Shown here piece after piece: positions 31,321 to 39,797 of a DNA stretch of 64,000 bases. Under the pieces are notes generated by a model that saw only the letters and a program-made list of their open reading frames with translations, ran no database searches and was not told the origin of the DNA. The position numbers and the translations under genes are program-made. The DNA comes from Anaerolineae bacterium (GTDB taxonomy: Bacteria > Chloroflexota > Anaerolineae > Anaerolineales > Anaerolineaceae): positions 1 to 64,000 of the forward strand of contig JABLXC010000011.1 in the NCBI GenBank assembly GCA_013178185.1. Direction: 5' to 3'. Position 1 is the stretch's first letter. Each line of letters begins with the position of its first letter.

Positions 31321-32104
31321 AATCCAAGATGACGCTGATGCCACGCAGCCCGTTCCCATTTACCGGAAGTACGGCGTCAACGGGTGGGAAGATATCGAAG
31401 GCCAGGTGATCATCGAAGCGCCGGTTGCGTTGACGGTCAACGGCGAAATGTGGCTGACCTTCATGTGTACTCCCGCCCAGTTGGATGCGCTGGCTATCGG
31501 TTTCTTATACAACGAGGGTATCTTGCGATCATCGAAAGAAATCGAGATCCTACGGCCATGTGAGAACAATTCCAACGTGGATGTATGGCTGAATCACAGC
31601 GTGAAACGACCGAATAAATGGCAGCGCACCTCAGGCTGCACCGGCGGAGTTACAAGTGTGGTGGTACCTAAAGGTTTGAAACCCTTGCCTGCCAGGCTGC
31701 GTATCACCCCAGCCGACCTGGCAGCCGGGATGGACCAGCTCTTCCACGTAGAAGGCCTGTATCAGGAATTTCGTGGTATGCACTGTTCGGGATTGAGCGA
31801 TGGCGTCGAAATACGCTACCACGCCGCCGATATTGGCCGCCACAATACCATCGACAAGCTGGCCGGGCTCTACTTGCTGGATCCGCGCCCAATGCCGCAT
31901 AAAATGGTGCTGACCACCGGCCGCATCAGTTCCGAAATGCTGCAAAAATCGGCCCGGCTTGGCGCCGAGGTGGTTGTCTCGCGCACCTCACCAACCTCAA
32001 TGTCCATCGCGCTGGCTGATCGCCTGGGCATCACGCTGATCGGTTACGCCCGGCGCGAGACCTTCATCGTGTACAGTCACGCCGAACGAGTAGAAGCGTC
32101 CTGA
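31304..32104 (+). CDS. fdhD: FdhD, Mo-cofactor sulfurtransferase for formate dehydrogenase
   Basis: A 266-residue FdhD-family protein, recognised by IIEAPVALTVNG, IGFLYNEGI, the RTSGCTGG segment, HCSGL, DIGRHNTIDKL and TTGRISSEM. FdhD passes sulfur from a desulfurase to the bis-pterin Mo/W cofactor of formate dehydrogenases. In many members a CxxC pair is present; here only Cys112 of SGCTGG is, which is a known variant type. It overlaps the preceding copper-chaperone gene by 17 nt. A client could be the Fwd enzyme encoded in the same window, as well as any formate dehydrogenase elsewhere; this is inference. Confidence 0.93.
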   Translation: MNQPTKIQDDADATQPVPIYRKYGVNGWEDIEGQVIIEAPVALTVNGEMWLTFMCTPAQLDALAIGFLYNEGILRSSKEIEILRPCENNSNVDVWLNHSVKRPNKWQRTSGCTGGVTSVVVPKGLKPLPARLRITPADLAAGMDQLFHVEGLYQEFRGMHCSGLSDGVEIRYHAADIGRHNTIDKLAGLYLLDPRPMPHKMVLTTGRISSEMLQKSARLGAEVVVSRTSPTSMSIALADRLGITLIGYARRETFIVYSHAERVEAS

Positions 32105-32198
32105 GCCTCCCGCAGTTTCTCTAAACAAGAAGCCGCCTTAACTGGCACAAAACATGCACCACTTCTTGAGGATATCTGATTCCTCACAGGAGCGGAGC

Positions 32199-34928
32199 GT
32201 GTTCAATCCTCCCAAACGTTTCCTGCAAATTCTTTTCACTCTGGCGCTTCTTGTCCTTACGTCAGCCGCCTGTAGCACCCTGCCAGAATGGTCCCTCCCG
32301 CAGCCTAAAACCCTCTCTGCGACCCCCACTCCTGCGGATGCGCGCTTCCAGGCCGTAGAGTCGGCTCTGCGCGCTGCCATCGCGGGCCGCGAGGATGTGC
32401 TTGCTTTCTTGATTTACCAGGTTCGCATCGAGCGGGTAGATTTCAGCGAGGACAGCACGATGGCGCTGGTCTGGTTTGCCCTGTTGGACCCTGAAAGCGG
32501 CGAAACGATCCCCGGCGAATTGAGCCTGGCGCTGGCTTTGCAAAGCGAGAGCAGCTGGCGCATCGTTTTACAGGCCGATCCCGACTGGGCTGAAAAACTT
32601 GCCCAGACGCCGGACACACTGCTCAGCCCGGAATTGAAAGAACGCTACATGCCAGATGTCCAGCAGATACCTAAGGATCATCAGGTCTTCACGGGTTACC
32701 GGTTGCCCTGGCCTGGGGGAACGGCGCGGCGGGTCTCAGGATCCATTGGCCATGTCCTGACGTACAAGACCTGTCCTTCTACCTGCCTGTATGCCTTCGA
32801 CTTCGCCGACGGTACGATGTTCCCGGTAACAGCCGCGCGCGGCGGGCGGGTAAAGTACGCCGTCTGGCGCTGGCCAAATGGCAACACCGAACATGCCAAC
32901 TACCTCGTCATCGAGGATACCTCTACCACTCCTACTACCTACCAGGTCTATTACCACCTGGCGCAGGACAGCATTCCCCCCGAACTGCGCACACCTGGCG
33001 CGCCGGTTTATCAGGGTCAGTTCATCGGCAACGCCGACGATACCGGCCCAAGCACAGCCCACCACCTGCATTTTCACGTCCACACCAATTCTGGATATTA
33101 CTGGGGCACCTCGGTAGATATCGTCTTCGAGGATGTCGCCGATAACGGCGGCCGACCGCGTACCTGTACCGAAGCAGCACAGTTCCCAGACTACGGCGCG
33201 CAGTGCGCCCGCGGCAACTGGTACACCTCCGGAAACTATGGGGACGACGAGCCGCCCACCGGCGACCTGACCGCCCCGCAAGCCGGGCAGATCATCACCA
33301 CACCGCTCATGGCAATCAGCGGGTGGGGTAGCGACAACAAAGGTGTGGCGTCCATGCAGGTCCTGGTGAGCTGGGACGGTACCTGGAAGCCGCTCGGAGC
33401 ACCGCAGACCGTCAGTCCTTTCAACTTCGAAGCCGATCTGTGTCAGGTTGGTGTTCCCGATGGGCCTTTCCTGCTTTCGTTGGCGGTGCGCGACCAGGCC
33501 GGGCGCGTTTCGCTGGGCATGCCGGGGCAGCGCTTGTTAGAAAAGAATTACAACTGCAACCCCGAACCCACGCCGCAGCCCTGCATCCCGGGGCCGCAGC
33601 AGGCAGCGCTTTTCACTGGCCCCAATTATCAAGGCGCCTGCCAGTTATTCGACCTGGGAGATTACCCGAACGGAACAGCGCTGAGTGCCGTTGGCAACGA
33701 CGAGGCCGAATCAGTGCAGGTAGGTTCGGGTGTGATGGTGCTGGCTTACACGGGCGAGAATCTGGAAGGCAACCGCGCCGTCCTGCTGGAAGATGTTCCC
33801 AACCTGGCTGATCACCCATTAGGAGCCAACGCCATCTCCTCACTATCCGTACAACTCAGGCTGCCGCCCCCCGCCCCGCCGCAGATCATCGCGCCGCACA
33901 ACCAGTCCGACCTGCCGCCCACCGAGCTGGATTCCCTGACGCTGCGCTGGAGTGGAGACGAGTTCAGCAAGGAATTCCGGGCAGAACTGAACGGCCCAGG
34001 CGGTTTCTACCGCACGCTGGAATGGCAAAGCAGCTTGCTTTGGGAAATTGGCGTACTGCCGCCGGGGGATTATACGCTGGCGGTCTGGGCTCGCAACCCG
34101 GCGGGTGAGGCACGCGGCGCTCTGAATTTCTCCGTGGCCAAAGTCGAGCCTCCCCCAATCGCTCGGTTAGAGGCGCTGAGCGGCGTCCAGCGCACGACGG
34201 CCATGCTGCTGCGCTGGCAGGCCCTACAAAATGAAAAGAATATCGATCATTTCGAGATGCAATATCGGGAAGATGGGGGCGAATGGCAGGGTTGGAACCG
34301 CCCATTGCAAGCCACAGCGCGCCAGGCCTGGTTCGTCGGCCAGCCCGGCCGTCGCTACGAATTTCGTTTACGAGCGGTCGGTCAAAAGGGAGACGCTGCG
34401 CCGTTCACCGAACAGCCGGAAGTGATCCTGGAAATCCAGGCAAACTGCCAGCCGGACGCTTACGAAGGCGGCGATCCAGGCGACGACCAATTCATAAGCG
34501 CCGCCCCGCTGGAGGTGGATGAAGTGCAAGATCATAACCTGTGCGGGTTAGGGGATGAGGATTGGGTCGCTTTCCCCGCCGAAGCAGGAGCAGCCTACCG
34601 CATCTCCACAAATCCCACTGGTGGCGGAGCTGCTGTGAACATCCAGCTCTTTGCGCCAGACGGCTATAACCTGCTGGGAGAAGTCAGGCCGCCCGACCTG
34701 GCGCAGCCGGCCGCGCTGGATTGGATTGCGCCCGACGATGGCATCTACTTTATCCGCTTCACACCATTTGATGCCGGGTTGATGGGGAGCGATGTGCGCT
34801 ATCAGGCGCGGGTAGCTCGGCTCTCCCAGGTCTTTACCCCCACGCTGGTTTGCAGCTCCCTCTTGCTCCCGCTAATCTGGGTCCTCGTGCGAGCCTATTT
34901 GAAAGCAAAAAGGCAGCCTTTACGGTAA
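32199..34928 (+). CDS. Large lipoprotein with M23-like, crystallin-like and fibronectin-like domains
   Basis: About 909 residues. A signal segment ends in the lipobox SAAC. A peptidase-M23-like barrel (about 175-325) has FDFADGT and the HLHFHVHT pair, but the first zinc histidine of the family is replaced (LYAFD rather than HxGxD), so hydrolase activity is doubtful. Then come an Ig-like segment (GWGSDNKGVASMQV), a beta-gamma-crystallin-like domain (FTGPNYQGACQLFDLG and YTGENLEGNRAVL), two fibronectin-type regions, a PPC-type domain near the end and a C-terminal hydrophobic helix. GTG at 32199, with AGGAG 6 nt upstream, was preferred to ATG at 32154, which has no ribosome site. Function is probably in envelope maintenance or adhesion. 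Confidence 0.75.
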   Translation: MFNPPKRFLQILFTLALLVLTSAACSTLPEWSLPQPKTLSATPTPADARFQAVESALRAAIAGREDVLAFLIYQVRIERVDFSEDSTMALVWFALLDPESGETIPGELSLALALQSESSWRIVLQADPDWAEKLAQTPDTLLSPELKERYMPDVQQIPKDHQVFTGYRLPWPGGTARRVSGSIGHVLTYKTCPSTCLYAFDFADGTMFPVTAARGGRVKYAVWRWPNGNTEHANYLVIEDTSTTPTTYQVYYHLAQDSIPPELRTPGAPVYQGQFIGNADDTGPSTAHHLHFHVHTNSGYYWGTSVDIVFEDVADNGGRPRTCTEAAQFPDYGAQCARGNWYTSGNYGDDEPPTGDLTAPQAGQIITTPLMAISGWGSDNKGVASMQVLVSWDGTWKPLGAPQTVSPFNFEADLCQVGVPDGPFLLSLAVRDQAGRVSLGMPGQRLLEKNYNCNPEPTPQPCIPGPQQAALFTGPNYQGACQLFDLGDYPNGTALSAVGNDEAESVQVGSGVMVLAYTGENLEGNRAVLLEDVPNLADHPLGANAISSLSVQLRLPPPAPPQIIAPHNQSDLPPTELDSLTLRWSGDEFSKEFRAELNGPGGFYRTLEWQSSLLWEIGVLPPGDYTLAVWARNPAGEARGALNFSVAKVEPPPIARLEALSGVQRTTAMLLRWQALQNEKNIDHFEMQYREDGGEWQGWNRPLQATARQAWFVGQPGRRYEFRLRAVGQKGDAAPFTEQPEVILEIQANCQPDAYEGGDPGDDQFISAAPLEVDEVQDHNLCGLGDEDWVAFPAEAGAAYRISTNPTGGGAAVNIQLFAPDGYNLLGEVRPPDLAQPAALDWIAPDDGIYFIRFTPFDAGLMGSDVRYQARVARLSQVFTPTLVCSSLLLPLIWVLVRAYLKAKRQPLR

Positions 34929-34952
34929 AAACAGGAATAAAAGATAAAACGA

Positions 34953-34978
34953 TGCGCCAGACTCACTGCACTGGCGCA
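34953..34978 (-). terminator. Terminator of the minus-strand membrane-anchored protein gene
   Basis: TGCGCCAG (34953-34960) pairs with CTGGCGCA (34971-34978). On the minus strand it is followed by TCGTTTTATCTTTT. It lies between convergent genes and fits the minus-strand gene better. Confidence 0.7.
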
Positions 34979-34992
34979 CGACAAAACGCAGC

Positions 34993-36393
34993 TTATTCCT
35001 CTGGCGGCGGTGGTGTGGTCATAAAGATCACAGCATCCGCAGCCGCCTCGCCCGGCGTATTCGCCGGGATATCCATTTGCAAAGACAGGCGCACGCGCGG
35101 TTCATAAATGCGGGGGATTTCCCAGCTTCCTAACAGGACCCACTGGCCTCCCGGCCATTTGCCCTGAGCGCTGGTGACCAATGGCGCGCCGTCGGCGCGG
35201 GGTAATTCGACGCCGTTGGCCAGCAGGCGATACGTGACCACTGCGTTGCCCTGAATTTCAGGGATAAAGACAGCCACCTCATACGTGCTGACCGGCACGC
35301 TATCCTGCAGTTCCCAAACGATCTTGACATCACTGGCAGTGTTGATGATCTTCTCGTATTCACCGTTCCAGGCCACCTGGTCGCTCACCGGCAGGAGGAA
35401 GTCTATGCCTTCGAAAACTGCCTGTGAGTCGTCAATAATATACTTGATCCGATCCGCCGGGATACGGCTGATCAGGTCACTGTTCTGTTCCGGCTGCGGG
35501 ACGATCAGCACACGGTCGATTGCCACCGGGCCGGTGAATTCGTCGCGCGTATCCCAGGCTGTGCTGACTGAGAGCAAACCATCTTGTTCGATACGATAGA
35601 GTCCAATGCTGTGCCAGAGATCCTCCACCTGGGGAGGCGTGCCAGAGGTGGTCCAAAACTCCACCCGCTGACGGCCGGTAATGGGCTTAAGTTCCTGACC
35701 GCCAAGCCCGACGGTGAAAGTGAGCGCGCCGGACGAGGAGTAGAGTGTATCGGATACAAACAGCTCATATAATCCTGGCTTGAGCGGCACATCCATCTGC
35801 CACGTGGCCGAGCCGAGGCCAAAGGTGGTGTGGTAAGGCTCGCTGATCACGATGGCCGGAAGCTGCGTGGAAATGGCAGAAGAGGGCGACCAGGCAGGGT
35901 TAATGTAATCTGGCGAAGGGGTGACGGCGCGGTCATCATCCAGGATGATGACGCTGGCAGGCAACCAGGGCAGGGGTGGCTGGAGCTCCTGGGAATTGAT
36001 CGAATACGCCGAAGGGGCGTAAGGCGTGTTGGTAGCCGTCGGGGGAATGGTCGGTGTGAGTGTAATAGTCGGTGTACGGGTCGGGCGGGGAGTAAAGGTT
36101 GGCAGAGCGAGCTGGGGCGTGGGCGTGCGCGCCGCCCCCACCCAAACAGTGATAACCGGCAGGTAGAGCCAGACCAGAAAAGCCAGCAGCGCCACTGCCA
36201 CAGCCCCGATCAGCGCCAGTGTGATCGGGCTGGTTCGTTCCTCTTCCTCCTCGTCATCAGTCTCGTCCTCTTCGTTCCAATCCGCTTCGGGCTGGGCTTC
36301 AGGATCGAGCGCAGATTCATTTTGTGGAAAAAGTTCCTCTCCAGAGGATGGATCTGTCAGGTTGGGTTCTTCCTGGCGGGAGTCTCCGGCCAT
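34993..36393 (-). CDS. Membrane-anchored surface protein with acidic N-terminus
   Basis: A 466-residue protein with a very acidic cytoplasmic N-terminus of about 50 residues (DETDDEEEEE), one membrane helix (ITLALIGAVAVALLAFLVWLY region), a Thr/Pro-rich linker with repeated TPT/RPTRTPT, and a large extracellular part made of two similar beta-rich segments, each with a 'xxPGLYELFV' or 'STYEVAVFIPE' type strand. These resemble golvesin-C/CBM-like domains that bind polysaccharide, but the match is weak. The ATG has GGAG 5 nt upstream. A promoter on the minus strand is at 36447-36476. No function is assigned. Confidence 0.7.
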   Translation of the reverse strand: MAGDSRQEEPNLTDPSSGEELFPQNESALDPEAQPEADWNEEDETDDEEEEERTSPITLALIGAVAVALLAFLVWLYLPVITVWVGAARTPTPQLALPTFTPRPTRTPTITLTPTIPPTATNTPYAPSAYSINSQELQPPLPWLPASVIILDDDRAVTPSPDYINPAWSPSSAISTQLPAIVISEPYHTTFGLGSATWQMDVPLKPGLYELFVSDTLYSSSGALTFTVGLGGQELKPITGRQRVEFWTTSGTPPQVEDLWHSIGLYRIEQDGLLSVSTAWDTRDEFTGPVAIDRVLIVPQPEQNSDLISRIPADRIKYIIDDSQAVFEGIDFLLPVSDQVAWNGEYEKIINTASDVKIVWELQDSVPVSTYEVAVFIPEIQGNAVVTYRLLANGVELPRADGAPLVTSAQGKWPGGQWVLLGSWEIPRIYEPRVRLSLQMDIPANTPGEAAADAVIFMTTPPPPEE

Positions 36394-36422
36394 CGCTGCT
36401 CCGCAGAGTGAAGTATTGAAAA

Positions 36423-36476
36423 CCGGCGGAGCCCGCCGGCGTTCTAATAATACTATACCGCCCGCTGGTTTGTCAA
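36423..36476 (-). promoter_or_regulatory. Promoter and 5' hairpin of the surface-protein gene
   Basis: On the minus strand TTGACA (36476-36471) and TATTAT (36452-36447) have an 18-nt spacer. The transcript would begin near 36440, directly at a hairpin CCGGCGG-GCT-CCGCCGG (36439-36423) followed by TTTT. The hairpin could protect the 5' end of the mRNA or cause early termination. Confidence 0.65.
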
Positions 36477-36666
36477 AGACTGCGAGGAGGGATTTTGAGG
36501 ATTAATGAATAAGTGGATTGAAAGGGGAATAATTTGGCAATCTCTGAGATCGCTAGAATCCACGAAAATTATGGTGAGAATGGCAGTTTATACGGCGGTC
36601 ACTAATTTGATCATGTAGACTTAGTTAGGTCTGATCGAAGTGCTGGATCACCGAAGAGGATGGAAC

Positions 36667-37010
36667 ATGCAGACTTTTATCTCGATGCTGCAAGGCGTCA
36701 ACGTCTGCGGGCAGCGCGCCAGCCGGAAGCCAGACCTGAAGGCGCCCTATGAAGCCCTAGGGTTCGTCCAGGTGACCACATTTGTCCAAAGCGGGAAAGT
36801 CGTATTTCGCGCTGACAATCGGGACGGGGCCTAAATCGCCCACTTGATCGAGGCGGAAATCGAACGAACTTTTGATTTCAAAGTACCGATGCTGGTGCAG
36901 GGCAAAGAAGTATGGCAGCGCGTGATGGCTGAAGATCCATTCCTCAACTAACGGAACGAGGACCCGGACAAATTGTCCCCCATCCCCTATCCACCTCCAC
37001 AAAACCAAAG
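36667..37010 (+). pseudogene. Decayed DUF1697-family gene
   Basis: The frame from ATG 36667 matches the start of DUF1697 proteins (TFISMLQGVNV, LYEALGF-like YEALGFVQV, TFVQSGKVVF). It is broken by TAA at 36832-36834 and another TAA at 36949-36951, while the same frame between them keeps family-like sequence (ERTFDFKVPMLVQGKEVWQR). The C-terminal region is not recognisable. Simple decay by nonsense mutation is the likely cause; sequencing error is a less likely alternative because there are two stops. Confidence 0.75.
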
Positions 37011-37121
37011 GGCTAACTTCCACGCCACCAGCGCGCTGGAATTGCAAGTACAATTAATCGGGTCGGCAAAAAAAATAACTCAGCCAGAAAATCAAAGCAC
37101 CCCTACACAAAGGAACTACAA

Positions 37122-37685
37122 ATGTCGCACACTGAAGAGACGAATGAAATCCACTGGGATATTGTCGTGCCAATTTTTAAAAATCGGGTCATCCTGCAGG
37201 AGTTGGGGATTGCGCTGGGGATTCCTTTCGGAATGCTTCTAATTGTGCTAGCGCTTTCAACTGGCGGCAGTTTTTTCGACAACCAGACAACAATCTTTGC
37301 CACGGTATTTTTCAGTCTGTTCCTTGCAGTGAGTTTCTTGTTCGTCTTGCTCGTCATGGGGCGCTATCCAATCAGCTATGTCCTGGATGATAGCGGCATT
37401 TCTTATACACCGCAGAATAAACAGAAAAAAAGCAATCGCCTGGTCAACACTCTGGCGATTGCTTTCGGGCTACTATCCGGGAAACCCAGCGTGGCGGGGG
37501 CGGGCTTGCTTGCAAATACAAGACAAAAGATGTTTTTGCCCTGGAGCAAGATCAAAAAAATAAAAAAGTATCCTCGCTCTCACACGCTTGTACTCTATGC
37601 AAAACCAGCGGGAAAAATGGGCGTATTTTGCACCCCAAAAAACTATCCCGAAATCTCAGCCATCTTGGAGAAACGCATGCAATAA
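37122..37685 (+). CDS. Small membrane protein with PH-like C-terminal domain
   Basis: A 187-residue protein with two hydrophobic helices (about 28-47 and 58-82, separated by a short loop GGSFFDNQTT) and a cytoplasmic domain of about 100 residues beginning YVLDDSGISYTPQ and ending in PEISAILEKRMQ. The strand order and the final helix resemble bacterial PH-like domains fused to two-helix membrane anchors. AAAGGAAC precedes the ATG. It stands alone between a pseudogene and the convergent peroxiredoxin gene. No function is known. Confidence 0.65.
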   Translation: MSHTEETNEIHWDIVVPIFKNRVILQELGIALGIPFGMLLIVLALSTGGSFFDNQTTIFATVFFSLFLAVSFLFVLLVMGRYPISYVLDDSGISYTPQNKQKKSNRLVNTLAIAFGLLSGKPSVAGAGLLANTRQKMFLPWSKIKKIKKYPRSHTLVLYAKPAGKMGVFCTPKNYPEISAILEKRMQ

Positions 37686-37766
37686 CCCACCCGCCTTTCT
37701 ACAAAGGTAGGGTAGTCACCGAAAATGTTGGTTTTTCGAAATTTTTACCTGTCGTAGTAAAAGCGA

Positions 37767-38519
37767 CTATTTCTTGTTAAGCAGCAGTTCTTCCAGTCGC
37801 TTGATCTGGTAATCCACAATAATCTCACCGTCAATGTCAAAGGTCGGCGTAGTACGGCTGCCATTGGCCCACTTGCGGACCTGGTCGGCAGCACCAGGCG
37901 TAGTATCGATATCCACTTCGGTGAACGGAATACCATGTTCCTTGAACCAGGCGCGCGCTTTGCGGCAATCTGGGCACCATGATGTGCAATACATCACAAC
38001 GCCCCCGTGCGGCAATCCTGGAGAAACTGGTCGCTGCTGTTGCTGCACTTTCGCTGCTTCAGGCGAGATTTTCGCCAGCTCTGCAAAAAGGACGTCGTTG
38101 CTCGGCTGGTTATCGATATCATGGATGTCCACATAGCGGATGATACCATCTGGATCAATAATAAAAATGGCGCGCTCGGTATATCCCTCGCTCCGCAGGA
38201 CGCCAAATTGTTGGGCAACCCGGCCATGTGGCCAGAAATCACTCAAAATGGGATAGCTAATTCCACCCAGGCTTTCAGCCCAGGCTTTCAAACAAGGTAC
38301 ATGATCAATGCTGATGCCCAGAACCTGGACATTGATCCCTTCAAATCGCGCCAGGTTTGCCTGGTACGAAGGGATCTGGCTCGTTCATATCGGAGTCCAG
38401 GCCTGGGGGAAGAAAACCAGCACCACGGTTTTGCCGCGCAAACTGCTTAAGGTGATGTCTTTATCCAAATGGCTCGGCAGGGTAAAATCTGGCGCTTTAT
38501 CTCCAACGGTTAGCGGCAT
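37767..38519 (-). CDS. Peroxiredoxin-glutaredoxin fusion with probable selenocysteine (in-frame TGA)
   Basis: A 250-codon gene when codon 45 (TGA at 38387-38385) is read as selenocysteine. The frame is otherwise continuous. Residues 1-160 are an AhpC/TSA-type peroxiredoxin; the peroxidatic position, normally Cys in FFPxAWTPICT, reads WTPI-(TGA)-TSQIP here. A further Cys76 lies in HVPCLKAW. Residues 170-250 are a glutaredoxin with Cys182-Pro-Asp-Cys185. The protein would reduce peroxides and be regenerated by its own glutaredoxin domain. The ATG at 38519 has AAGGAG 5 nt upstream. A large hairpin starts 8 nt after the TGA. Without Sec machinery the gene would be a truncated pseudogene; the intact sequence after the TGA speaks against this. 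Confidence 0.85.
38334..38387 (-). promoter_or_regulatory. SECIS-like hairpin directly after the TGA codon
   Basis: On the minus strand, 8 nt after the TGA (38387-38385), GATCCCTTC (38376-38368) pairs perfectly with GAAGGGATC (38342-38334). Inside it CCAGG (38364-38360) pairs with CCTGG (38355-38351) around CAAA. With the closing G-C pair open, the apical loop is GCAAAC, with G first, 24 nt from the TGA. Position, size and the loop G agree with bacterial SECIS elements read by SelB. Confidence 0.75.
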
Positions 38520-38619
38520 ACAAACTCCTTGCAAAAGGTTTCGTAACCCTATTATACCCTTTTGTGAAAAAAATCTTATTCTCAGACATAACCGCCCTAG
38601 AAAATCGGCATTCATGACG

Positions 38620-39768
38620 TTACGGGCTGAGCCGGGGAAGCAGCCAAATCACTTTTTGATTCACGGCCCCTTCGAGGGCGCGTACCTTGAACCCAAAAGA
38701 AACCTCTTTCCCTACCAATCCCGATGACTGGAGGTCGATATCTACCGGCGTTACCGCCTCATCAAAAATCTCATACCAGGAGGCCAGAACCTGTTCAGGG
38801 CCGCCACCTAACCGGTAGGTGATGAGCATCTGAACATTGCAAGCCGGATATCCTAAATAACAGCCCAAAATTGTCCGCAGATGGCTGCCTGGCGGCACCA
38901 TCACCGCCTCGAAGCTGCCGGAAATTTGTCCATTAGGGATATTTTGGGGCGACATGACCAGTGCAGCCTCGTCGTCCACGCTGCCGGTCTCAAATTCAGG
39001 GTTAGCCACTCGGATCGCAAAACCGCGCGGATCACCCTCCTGCAACGGGCAATCCAATAAGCCTGCATCGCTTTGCCAGCGGGCGCTGCACACGTTCTCT
39101 GCAAAAGAATATTCGTTTGCCACTCGTATGCGCACCATCAAGGAGGTCTGCCCACCGTTCCCCAGCCCAAAAAGAACGCCGTTGGGGCTGCGCAGCTTCC
39201 AGCTCCCCTGGTAATTTCCAAGCATTGACGGCGCCTGCAAGTTGAGCGAAACCCGTCCCTTTTGCCCTGGCAGGATCTCTCCGCCCGTTACCAGTGGCGC
39301 CGAGAGAACGCCCATCGCGTCGCCCTCTCCCGAGAACTCAAATTTGAAATCCGAATTCCAGGTGCAAGAACCCGTATTCTGCAGTTCCCAGGTTTTGGTA
39401 AAGCGGGATGATGGCGGTATGGTTGTGTTCTCCGGGATGTTCACTTCGCGCACCAGAAGCGCCCGTTCACAGGGCGCAGGCCTGGTTGGCCCAGGGGTCA
39501 GCGTAAAAAATGGCGGCGGAGTCGGTGGTGAACCGGGTTGGGTCGGAAGCGCCGTTCCCGCCCCGGAAAGATTGGGAGATTCACCGGCAGCAAGCTGAGT
39601 ACGGATCGCAGCCAGGGTACGGGCGATATCCGTGCGGGTTTGACTTTCAGCCTCAAGCGTCGCGGTCGGGCGCGGCAGATTACAACCCGTCAGCCAGAGC
39701 ATAGCAAACAAGAAAAACACGCCTCTACGCCTTAACCAAAAAGGGACCACCAGCCAGCGCTTACTCAA
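38620..39768 (-). CDS. Lipoprotein with NBR1-type Ig-like domain (copy 1)
   Basis: A 382-residue exported lipoprotein. The signal segment ends in WLTGC, a helical stretch and Pro/Thr-rich linker follow, and at about residues 105-215 lies an NBR1/Ig-like domain: VNIPENTTIPPSSRFTKTW, NTGSCTWNSD and LRSPNGVLFGLGN. This domain type is frequent in lipoproteins of Anaerolineae and probably mediates surface binding. The C-terminal 160 residues form a beta-rich domain with paired cysteines. The start is uncertain: TTG at 39768 with GGAG close by. It is 29 nt downstream of a paralogous gene, with which it forms a tandem pair. Confidence 0.8.
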   Translation of the reverse strand: MSKRWLVVPFWLRRRGVFFLFAMLWLTGCNLPRPTATLEAESQTRTDIARTLAAIRTQLAAGESPNLSGAGTALPTQPGSPPTPPPFFTLTPGPTRPAPCERALLVREVNIPENTTIPPSSRFTKTWELQNTGSCTWNSDFKFEFSGEGDAMGVLSAPLVTGGEILPGQKGRVSLNLQAPSMLGNYQGSWKLRSPNGVLFGLGNGGQTSLMVRIRVANEYSFAENVCSARWQSDAGLLDCPLQEGDPRGFAIRVANPEFETGSVDDEAALVMSPQNIPNGQISGSFEAVMVPPGSHLRTILGCYLGYPACNVQMLITYRLGGGPEQVLASWYEIFDEAVTPVDIDLQSSGLVGKEVSFGFKVRALEGAVNQKVIWLLPRLSP

Positions 39769-39797
39769 ATCTCCACCCCCAAAGAATGCATAAAAAA

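Noticed and set aside
36667-36951. Selenocysteine or stop-codon readthrough in the DUF1697 gene
   Set aside because: Both interruptions are TAA, not TGA, and the C-terminus is also lost, so simple decay explains it.
38385-38615. Short ORF ending in WTPI and a separate downstream ORF starting at 38291, read as two genes or a frameshifted peroxiredoxin
   Set aside because: Both are in the same frame and are separated only by one TGA at the peroxidatic position; the intervening sequence keeps peroxiredoxin features and a SECIS-like hairpin follows, so a single selenoprotein gene is the better reading.
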